Under the pieces are notes generated by a model, which saw nothing but the letters and a program-made list of their open reading frames with translations, was not told the DNA's origin and made no database searches. From contig JABANP010000066.1 of NCBI GenBank assembly GCA_013115135.1, positions 111,126 to 175,125 on the forward strand: DNA of 64,000 nt. Direction: 5' to 3'. A program made the translations under genes and the position numbers. Of the stretch, positions 55,499-64,000 are shown piece after piece; the stretch's first letter is position 1, and every line of letters begins with the position of its first letter. Source of the stretch: Perkinsus olseni (taxonomy: Eukaryota; Perkinsozoa; Perkinsida; Perkinsidae).

Positions 55499-58356
55499 TC
55501 ATCGTTCGCAGAATCCGTCCACTTGGGCGCACATCCAGACACCGTACGTTATGGTAGCCTGCCGTCTCACGACCATCTTATGGTGGGCCAACGGCTGCTT
55601 CAATGCGTGGAAAACTCTCTGGTAGTACTGCTTAGGAATGAGCTCCGCTAAGTCGCTCATTTTACCAATCTTGTAGAGACACTGGCAGGCAGATATTGCG
55701 GTGAGCGGGCGGCTGTCGTCGGACTCGAGCTTGTCGCAGAGGGCCGGGATGACGCTCTGGGAGTCCGCTCGGAGAAGGGGTCTCGAGAGTAGTCGAAGGA
55801 ACAACTTGCAAGCAAAGACGAAGGCCTCGCCTGCACCTTCCTTCAGGCCCATCAGCATCGACCGCCTGGGCTCTTCACCATATGTCTCGAGATCTGCGGT
55901 ATCCAATGCGCTGAGCAAGCACATGGCGACACCACGATCTGCCGACGGGTCGTACAAACCGGAGACGATTGCTTTCCTTTCGGCCTCGTCCAACTCAACT
56001 GTGTTGCTGTGTAGGAGTCTCTTGAGTCCCGCTATCGACATCGAGCTCTTTGCCTAGCTCTATCGTCCTCGACCGGTCACGCTCTATCCCGACCTTCATC
56101 ACCGTGGCCCAGATGATGGGGTCGGCATCCTTGACTAAGGCTGATGCCAAGCACGCGTCGAATGCATCGTCAGGGCACACCTCGAGAACCTTCAGGGCCG
56201 CTGGGGGGTCAATCACCACCGATTTGAACAGAGCAGACCAGCTCGACACCCGGCACTCAGCAAGCTCCTCTTGAGGAAGGCCAGCGAGCAGGCCGGCAAA
56301 CCTTCGAGGATTAGACTCAACCAAAGATACCACCTTCTGGCACATGGGCTGATTGGCGTCTGCCAGCCTGCATGCTAGGGCGGCCAAAGAGCCTTCATTG
56401 ATAGGACTGGCTACAATAAGAGGCCACGGCCAGGTCGCCACCTCAGGTAGGTTGTCCACTAGAAAACTGAGAGCATCTTCGGGCCATTCCGTCGACCTAG
56501 CAATATCAGCCACGCCAACCGTGCTCAGCAGGGATATGGCTTCGGCCGGATGGTCGGCAAAAATCTGTGCCACGATCGCACAGGACATGTCACTTGACTG
56601 ATCAGCTCGTTGCTGCAGTGCTGGGACGACTTCTTCCAGCGTGATCTTAGGATGTCGAGGGTAGGCCTTCTTCACAACACTCGTCCAACGACGGCTGATG
56701 GCAAGCTTCATAGCCTTGCTCACGATGAGCGAGTCGGCACGACAGGCTGGAACTACTGCAGCCAACGCCAGGTGGATATCCTTATCGGGCAGCTTGAGTA
56801 GGCATTCAGCCACCTGCTCGGCAAGGCCCTCGTCACAGATGCTGCCTTCACTGAGGAACTTCATGCAAAAGTCAACTACACCATGCTTGTCCTCTTCCAC
56901 GGCTTGAGGTGAGCTCAAGACTGGTAAGATAGCGCGCCTTGTAATCTCATCGTAGAACTCGAAGCTACCCCGGCCGCTGGCCAGGAGGAGTTGCTGCACT
57001 CCAACGGCCTTGGGCTCATCGTCGGACTCACCGGACTTTGCGAACATGAAGAGAAGCGATTCTACTGCATCCTTGCAGTTCCTAGCCCCCGTCTCTCGTA
57101 CAAACGCCAGCCAGAGTTCGCAGAGCAGGAACTTCAGGGGCGCGGTCTCCTTGGTAACTTGATCGAGGCAAACCGAAAAAGTCCTTCGGCAGTACTCCTT
57201 GGCAATGAAGTCCTTGTAGGGACTAGTGACGATAGCCTCACTGATGTACCGCTGCGCAGTGAGCATGCTGAGCTCGTCCTCGGGGTTGGCCAGGATATCC
57301 AAAAGGGAGGGCATCGCTAGACGGACCATGGCCTCCTCGCTCTCGAACAGCACGTTGTAAAGGGCCCGACTGAGCTTCTCCTGAGAGATGTCCGCCACGT
57401 CAGTGTCCCGCTGCTGAAACTTGACGGGAAAATACACTGTAGCAGCCTCGAAGACGATCTGCGCGAAATTGCCGAGGTCGGTCGCAGGGTTCGAACCCAC
57501 CATCGGGATATTCTTCATCATTCTTATGGTTCGCCTGAAGGCCCTTCAAATGCTCTGCGTAGAAGCACATGGCCTCTCGTTGAAGCTCGAAGGCCAACAG
57601 AAGGTTCCTCGGGTCCCTCTCGTCCTCACACTCCATGACTACGCCCTGAGCCAGGACCTTCGCCACCGATGTCGAGTTGATGACCTGCTCTCGGAGCTCA
57701 GGCTGCACTATGACCAGCTCCAACAGCTTGAGTACAGCATACCGAACAGGCTGGCTTTGAGAGGGCGCGTTGACGTAGAGTAATACGTGCTTAATAATGA
57801 GGTGAAGGAAGATCTCGCAATGGAAGGCGGGAGGCGGAGCTCCGTTTTGTCCCTCGAATCGCTCATCCCCTGTCAACAGCATACCGATGTAGTCATCGGT
57901 GTCTTCTTCTTTCTTGATCTCCTCTACCGTCAGTTTAGCGGTCGCAAGCTTACGGCCATGATTAGTGAGAAGGCCGATGAGCCCCTTCAAGGCGAACTCG
58001 ATGCAGACCCAGTCTTCAAGCTTGTCCACGAAAAACCGACCAACCGTCTTCACCTGCATAGTGCCAAGTGGTAGTTTCGGCAATCTCTCGATGACGTCGG
58101 ACAGGAGCTCCACCGCCAGCCGCCGCACACCAGAGTCTTCACTCACCAGCTTGGACTGCAGCTGCTGGACGAGCTCTAGAAGAGACATCCGGCCCTTGTT
58201 GATGGAGATCAGCAGGGTAGAGAGAGCCACGGCGTGGTCGGACCGTTCTGTGCCCTTCGCAGTCAGTATAGTCACAGGGTCGGAGCTCGGGGAAGGTCGA
58301 GCAGCTTGCTCTGAGCTCGGGTCACCACCGCCTGTATCCTCGGCAGGATTCGCCAT
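55499..58356 (-). CDS. MMS19: MMS19-like cytosolic Fe-S assembly targeting protein
   Basis: HEAT-repeat adaptor of the CIA complex that delivers Fe-S clusters to DNA repair and replication enzymes. ATG 58356. Exon 1 has ALSTLLISINKGRMSLLELV, GVRRLAVELLSDVIERLP and VKTVGRFFVDKLEDWVCIEF with ALKGLIGLL, matching the MMS19 N-terminal domain. A 34-nt intron (57535-57568; GTGCTTCT...CTTCAG) joins QREAM to RTIRMMKNIP. Exon 2 has FEAATVYFPVKF, the conserved YFPI.F site, then a HEAT solenoid. A second intron ending AGCTAG near 56065 (40 or 49 nt) connects to SIAGLKRLLHSNTVELDEAE. The C-terminus ALKQPLAHHKMVVRRQATIT matches the family's ALDDPKRVVRREA; stop at 55499. About 925 residues, a little shorter than human. 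Few introns compared with its neighbours. Confidence 0.85.
57535..57568 (-). other. 34-nt intron in MMS19
   Basis: GTGCTTCTACGCAGAGC...GGGCCTTCAG. Removing it restores a continuous MMS19 frame (REAM|RTIRMMKN). Shortest intron I could support in the window. Confidence 0.7.
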
Positions 58357-58760
58357 GGACAGAAAAAGACAGAGGAAACTTGAGAAGAGCGAAGAGAAGC
58401 ACTACTAACCCCAAAACGCAGGACAAGTTCGGGTCATCACATCCGTTCGGGTCATGACAGTAATAACCGCACACGTACAGTAACACTTCTACAGGATGCA
58501 CGAGGAGTAGGAGTTGCTCCTGGAGGGGGCTCTGAGGCAAAGGACTTACACGCGTCAATCAGCGAAAATTTACAATCGTCTGGTCTCGTCCATCTTTTCT
58601 TCCTCTTCGCCAAGGTGGCAACTTTTCCGGCCTTTCAAGATGAGATGCTTCATGTCCGAGTCAAAGATTCTGAGAACGCTTCAAAGTTGAATTGCAGGGA
58701 TCACCCAGAGCGATTCAAGTCGCATTCGTCCGCAAGCTTTTCAGGAGGGAAGAGCTGTAT

Positions 58761-60374
58761 TCACCTGTCTATGCGCTTAGTGTTGCCGAAGGAAGCTCCC
58801 AGTAGCGCCTGGATGGACTCATCGTAACTGCCGTCCTCGATCGAACAGGGAGTTGCCTTCGGACTGGATGGGATTGGATAGAACAGCCCATCGCTCTCAG
58901 GACGGCAGGGATCCACTGGTAAGAGCCAGTAGAGGAAGAGGGGACCTAGGTCCGTCCCAAACACCTGAGGGGAGCTTGCAAGGGACCCACGGACCCCAAT
59001 ACTACCGCTGCAGCGTTGCCTATCCTGGTGCCTAGGTCGTAAGGATTGGTAGCGACGTACTCAGCCTCGTGCGAGGTGGCATTACGGCAGAGCTGGGCGC
59101 CCTGGATGGATAGGTTATAGAAGAAGTAGGGTAGGGCCAGGAACTGGAAGGAGAAGAGCATGATAGACGAAGCCGCACACGATCGCCAATCTCCCGAGAA
59201 GGGCCACTGATTATTACTGCAACCAACAAGATCGAAGCCTCGAGAACACGGGCGGCTGCTGGTGGGAGAGGATGAGATGCGCCACTTGACTCCGGCGTGA
59301 GCGAGGCCGCGGTTAGGACCTAGGCAGTGCTGAGTGGATACGGCAGCAGATGGCGCAACCACTCACTCTCACGACGAAGTGGGGCACCATGAAGACCAGG
59401 AACAGGGTGGATGCCAATGCCCCATAGAACAGGAAAAGTATGTAGAACTTGTGATTGCGGAAGCCCACACAAGTGCCTGCAGGAACAGTGGCCTCGCCAC
59501 TTCTCGCGAGGGAGATGCTCACCGATGAGCCAGTCATGACGGTCATGGCGCAGCACGCATTCGCCGCAGATGGAACAGTGATGAGCTCTCTCGGGTCGAT
59601 GCCGCATGCAGGCACCACAGATAGAAGAAGTGCGGGGCTAAGCAGCGGGAGTGAGTGGAGCTATCGAAGCGAAAGGCCCCACCTGGAAGGTCGATTGCTC
59701 GGTAACGCTGACACGTATAGCATTCTTCGTAACATACTCCGTCCACCTCCGAGGAACCTTACCAGGCTTGATCATGAGTACCCTAAAATTGAAGGTTCCC
59801 TCATGGCCAAGGTTAGGTTGCCCCTGATGCTCACCGAAGATAGCATAGCAGACAGAGTAGCCAAGGTACATCGAAGGCTAGGGCCAGTGTCCAGCCTCTC
59901 CAATGACCACTAGCTCCTGTCGCTGTATCTAGGGTTGGGTGGATTGACCACGCTGATCCACGAGCAGGGGGCATCCGAACCCAGGCGGCTCTCATATCGC
60001 GTTACAACCTCTCTAAGGCGTTCTAGGGTCAATCTCCCATCCATCAGCACCAGCAATAGCTCCCTCGTCCCGGACTAGTACTACCTTCTGTTCGGCCGTG
60101 GTCCATAATGAAATATGCATTATAGGCCAGGAATGTGAGGGCAAACGCCGCCATCGAGACCATGAAGCCATACGCCCAGTCAACCCTCACTCTGCTGCTG
60201 CTGGTCTGCTTAGATGATCGACGCACGTATATGATGACACTACCAACAAGGGAGGGTAAAGCCACTAAAAGGAGGTTGTCCAGTCGGCGTATCCGTATTC
60301 CGCGAGATCTTCGTTGGAAGAAGCGGTTGACGCAAACGTACAGTAAGTGCTCTCGACCCCCGCCTCCCGTCCAT
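58761..60374 (-). CDS. DHHC-family palmitoyltransferase-like protein lacking the catalytic Cys
   Basis: Four-TM DHHC-CRD protein. TM1 and TM2: DNLLLVALPSLVGSVIIYVR and GFMVSMAAFALTFLAYNAYF. The zinc-binding cysteine-rich domain reads SSICGACMRHRPERAHHCSI then CGECVLRHDRHDWLIG, and after a 46-nt intron TCVGFRNHKFYILFLFYGAL. TM3 and TM4: FLVFMVPHFVV and MLFSFQFLALPYFFYNLSIQ. The conserved ATNPYDLGTRIGNAA motif follows TM4. All zinc-ligand Cys/His of the CRD are present, but the active-site DHHC is D-R-H-D (59544-59533), so the transferase Cys is Asp. The protein is either inactive or uses another residue. The start is uncertain (first ATG considered 60374); the C-terminal stop is at 58761. Confidence 0.8.
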
Positions 60375-60716
60375 CACGCCAGGCGACCCTTCTCCAGCCT
60401 GCTCTCTCGATACCCTCTTGAGTAACGCAAAGACGCTGGGCTCTAATTGAAACATTCACAAGATCAGCAGGAGACTGTAACATCGTCCTTAGCGGGTCTC
60501 GCTACTGTCCTGAAACCCTTGCAAAATTGAAGCTTCTCTTAGCTGCGGCGTTGAGAAGCAAGTACGTATTAACCGGTGATTTCTAACCCCGGCAACTGCA
60601 TTGGAAAATGAAATGATTGGCTAGGGGGGAGCCTTAATGACGATGGCCGCAGCCACATCCGGTACGGACCACTCTGTGATGAGGTTTGACCTCTCGAGGG
60701 AGCTCATCAGCCCAGA

Positions 60717-62630
60717 TCACCTGTCAGACTCCAGTTTAACAACTACTGTACTCAACACACTAAAGTGGTTGCTTACCCTCCCCTTTGCCATTTTGTCGTC
60801 CTCCTCCACTACCTTCCCCTCCGCTGCCATCCTAGCAGCCTTCTCCATAGGGCCCAAGAGCAGCAAGCTTGCCACGGATACTGAGCCCGCAAGTGAAACC
60901 AACATTAAGGGTCGTCCTTCGCTCACTTTTCAAGACATGACGCTGCCTCTCCCTATCCATAGAAGCCTGCAAGCTCACTGGGTTGGGGTAGTCGAAGAAC
61001 TCTCCACGCAGCAGTACCGCCTGACCCTGCAAGTCGTCCTTATAGCAATCGAGGCACATCTGAGCCTTGCAGTCACACTTGATAGTGTACCTGCACGAAG
61101 GAGCCTCGAACGAGCTGAGTGGGTTCCCGAACCTTCGGGTGTTACCTGGCACCCCCTGGGGGCAGGACGCCGCACATCTCACACTTCATCTCGCTGTAAA
61201 GCGTGCCCTTCTGGTTCTTAGTGTGGACGGTCCATAACTTAGCAGGCCTAGCGATGAGCGTGAATAGATGCTCCAGACGATGTTGCTTGTTGGCAGGCTC
61301 CTTAAAACATCTACTGCAGAGCTCATACTCAGCACAGTAGTTGCACTTATACCTGAGCAGGAGACAGGGCATGTCACAATGAGCTGTCCCTTCTCCGCAG
61401 TGCAGGCAACACCAGACCCACTTCCCCTCTGAATCTGTTACTACCTTCGTCCCACTATCGGAGAGACCCCACAGCCATCACAGGTCGAGCCGTAATGTAC
61501 TAGCTCTACGGCTTGAGTGTTGCCTTCGTTCCAGTAGGACGGAGTGACGATCCTCGAACACTTGTTGGCAATTTTCAGAATCTTACTGCGATGTGTGAGG
61601 TAACAGGGGTCGCACAAGTTGATATCACCACCGAGACCGTCGCAGCGGAACCTGACGGAACGGAGACAGTCCGAAAAGCAGCTATGCCATCCTCCCCTAC
61701 TGTCTGGCCCTGTTGCTGGCACTGCTACAGCAATGGCAAAATATTCTGTAGCTGATGAAGGAACAACCATCCTTGCAGAGGAGGGTTCGAAGAATCCTCA
61801 GATGGCGGGTCATCCTTCGGGAAGGTCTCCGCAACCATCAAAGGGAGGCTGCTATCCGGGAGCTGGAGGTCCTTGATCCTTAAACGGCCACAAATCCATG
61901 CGAGACTCCTGGCTTCTCCACTGGCTTACTTGGCGACATCCCCCGGCCACGCGGCACCGACACTACGCATCTCCCGTAAGAATCCCTCACATACAGCAGC
62001 ATCATCCCGACTGTCCCATATCCCATTGACGGCTAGACTGACAACCGTAAGGGTGTGGCTCTGATCATGGTGCTCATAACAACGGGAGCAGAACATGAAG
62101 TCCGAACAGGTTGAGCATCTGTAACTGAGGGATACAGGATTGTGCAACAGGAAAACTCGAGTTACCCGGCCTACCAACGTCCAATAATTGGTGCCATCCC
62201 ACAGCCGTGGCAGCTGTCCAAGTGCAGAACAGCAACTGTATGGCCGTCCATAGGCTTCGGAGGGCTCGAGGAGCGACTTTTCACCAGGGGTAGCCTCAGG
62301 ACCGCCTTTAACGTTCAGCCGAAGCTCCTTGGGAGACCCAGCGTACATCACCCCATGACTGTCGAGCAGAGTGCTGATCTCCGTGCTTTCAGCATACGAG
62401 GATAAATCACGGCCCTTATGAACTTGCACTGTGTACTTGGACGTCTTCAGTGCTGGCCAGGCTTCCCTCAATGAGACTGAGAACCAACACTGGAATCGTA
62501 CAACTACTACTCAGAAGTCTTATCACCTGTACAAGTTGCTGACGGCCTTAACAGTCTTCAGAGGACAGCGGCAACGTAGCGACTCGGCGCCGTACCGGAG
62601 CTTGAGCACGAAGAAGGAGTCGGCAAACAT
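60717..62630 (-). CDS. PB1 plus multiple ZZ zinc-finger protein (p62/NBR1-like)
   Basis: Resembles selective-autophagy receptors and scaffolds of the p62/SQSTM1-NBR1 type. ATG 62630: MFADSFFVLKLRYGAESLRC, a PB1-like first strand with basic residues, continuing LREAWPALKTSKYTVQ and PKELRLNVKG. Then at least four ZZ fingers. ZZ1: CHGCGMAPIIGR, a short intron, YRCSTCSDFMFCSRCYEHHD with QSHTL. ZZ2: VRFRCDGLGGDINLCDPCYL. ZZ3: CDGCGVSPIVG, intron, RYKCNYCAEYELCSRCFKEP. ZZ4: MKCEMCGVLPPGG, intron, RYTIKCDCKAQMCLDCYKDD. The C-terminal tail SVASLLLLGPMEKAARMAAE ends at TGA 60717, the stop reached whichever way the last intron is read. I see no clear UBA domain or LIR, so an autophagy role is inference; the PB1 call is weaker than the ZZ calls. 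Confidence 0.65.
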
Positions 62631-64000
62631 GATGACCAACCCACACCCTACGACACCAACCTCAATAAAAAGAATCGACTATGCTACACTTGCCCAGATC
62701 ACAACAGAGTTAGTATCTCATTAGATACTACCGCTAGATTACCCTGTTACTAGCGCTGTCACAAACGGCGAACGACCCATCATCGGGCCGCACCGCATGG
62801 AGCACGAGCCATCAACTCCGGTGGTCAGGGAGGACGCATCGAGGGACTTGGTCGCCCAGCTCCATGATGAACTCAAGAATCTTCACTGTAGAAAAGTCCT
62901 TTGTTATCTTGCTAATCATGTGGCATGATAGATAGAATCAGAAGGTCGATTATGAAGGAAGATCTGACAAAATTCGATGAGGAGTAGCGTCGAAGTTCTC
63001 AGCTGAGCAAAGCAACACAGGAGCATTCATCAACCTCAGGCCCATCATACACCCTGCGCTCAGCCTTGAGCTCCTTAGGAGGCTCGATCGCACACCCCAA
63101 CTGACAACGTAGAAAGCGGTCACCACGAAACGACATGATCAACCCTGAAGGTTCTCTGGGATGGATATACCACGAGAACGAAGCGGGGACTGTCGAAAAT
63201 AGACCATGCGATCAAGTATATGCATGACGATTATCGTCATGCGTGGGGGACACTGTCCTCTGATTATCGTCGGACAATATAGCAAGTTACTTTCCAAGTG
63301 ACAAGTTTTGAGTAGCTATTTCTGAATGTTCAGGTTGTCTGCGCGAATATTCAGTCCCCTTGGATGCAGGAAAATGGGGAGGAAAATCCACGACTTGGGA
63401 ATGAAGAAGGTCCACGCATTTTCCCTGAAATCCAATCACGGGAGGAACACGGGGCCCGTGGAAGCTCGTGTTACTTTCCCCGGAAGGATCTTCGAAGGTT
63501 ACGGGAGTTAAGCTTCTAAGGAATGCGAAAGCCGACATTCTTGCCACTCTTGCATATCTTGCTTTGTTTTCGCGCGCGCCCAAAACCGCGTTGGGCATCG
63601 TGAGGCAATTCTCGACACCCACTGGGTATCCGCTGTCCGCGTCGTCATCACTGATGACTCATCAGGCGTATCAGCGATACGTTATCGCTGGTAACCTTAA
63701 GGACATGACATTAGTATCCTCAGAAAGCAGCATCGCCCGTCACATCTCTCGAGCAGTCTCACCACAGAAGCCAGTACGTGGGGAGTTGCCCAACCTGCCT
63801 CACATTCCCTGCGGGGCTGAATAGCAGGCCGAGCTAAGAGCGAAAGCACCAGGCAGAAACGTGTGTTGCGCGCATACATTCGATGTTGTCTAAGCCCGAC
63901 CTACTTGAGGCATTAATGGTCCTCAATGGAGATAGAGATCCTCTCGGACGGTCTAACTACGCGTACTCACTCTGAGGTCGGGGCGGGATTCATCACAACT
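62631..64000. other. Unassigned right end of window
   Basis: Open frames on both strands (for example 63468-63824 plus, 63287-63622 minus) show no family resemblance or splice-consistent partner. A 21-bp palindrome lies at 63222-63242. The region may hold the promoter of the PB1/ZZ gene and an edge of a further gene. Confidence 0.35.
63222..63242. repeat. 21-bp perfect palindrome
   Basis: GCATGACGAT, central T, ATCGTCATGC: ten-base arms, perfect inverted repeat. A further GATTATCGTC follows about 20 bases later. Confidence 0.7.

Noticed and set aside
56000..56115. Frameshift inside MMS19
   Set aside because: A 40- or 49-nt GT...AGCTAG intron accounts for the frame change.

Overview
This is nuclear DNA from a small-genome eukaryote. 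Genes are split by many very short GT-AG introns, mostly about 34-60 nt, and intergenic gaps are short. The encoded families are eukaryotic: UTP10, DHX37, MMS19, EXO1, DHHC, p62-like PB1/ZZ, KDSR and eukaryotic NADSYN. A protist is certain. My best guess is an alveolate of the Perkinsus type, but that rests on gene and intron style only and is low confidence. Exon boundaries below were inferred by eye from frame, GT/AG sites and family resemblance.

Layout. 1-751 (-): N-terminus of a UTP10/HEATR1-like SSU processome protein. 1923-3292 (+): PHYHD1-like dioxygenase. 3814-5377 (+): 3-ketodihydrosphingosine reductase with an apparent one-base frameshift. 5573-15724 (+): a very large coiled-coil protein that appears to run into a C-terminal neuralized-like (NHR) domain. 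16176-18463 (-): membrane-anchored fibronectin type III protein. 19540-22832 (+): glutamine-dependent NAD synthetase. 23205-25835 (+): tandem array 1 of tRNA-Trp(CCA). 26513-34172 (-): three same-strand genes (Ca3427-like PBP-fold protein, mitochondrial-type uL14, DHX37 helicase). 34359-46829 (+): ADCK kinase, RRM protein, EXO1 and an octopine-dehydrogenase-family enzyme. 48368-51491 (+): tandem array 2 of tRNA-Trp. 51954-62630 (-): a cluster of a cyclic-nucleotide-binding protein, MMS19, an atypical DHHC protein and a PB1/ZZ p62-like protein.

The standout feature is the pair of tRNA-Trp satellites: 16 units at about 167 bp and 19 units at 162 bp, all on the same strand, with nearly invariant tRNA sequence and array-specific spacers. 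No TTTT terminator is present in any spacer. Edge units are diverged, and one decayed edge unit carries a CTA (amber-reading) anticodon.

Functional themes: ribosome biogenesis (UTP10, DHX37; mitochondrial uL14), genome maintenance and Fe-S delivery (EXO1, MMS19), lipid and cofactor metabolism (KDSR, PHYHD1, ADCK, NADSYN), and signalling or trafficking (CNB protein, DHHC, PB1/ZZ). Gene order follows no operon logic beyond strand clusters. Closely spaced divergent pairs, such as DHX37/ADCK with 186 bp between start codons, probably share promoters.
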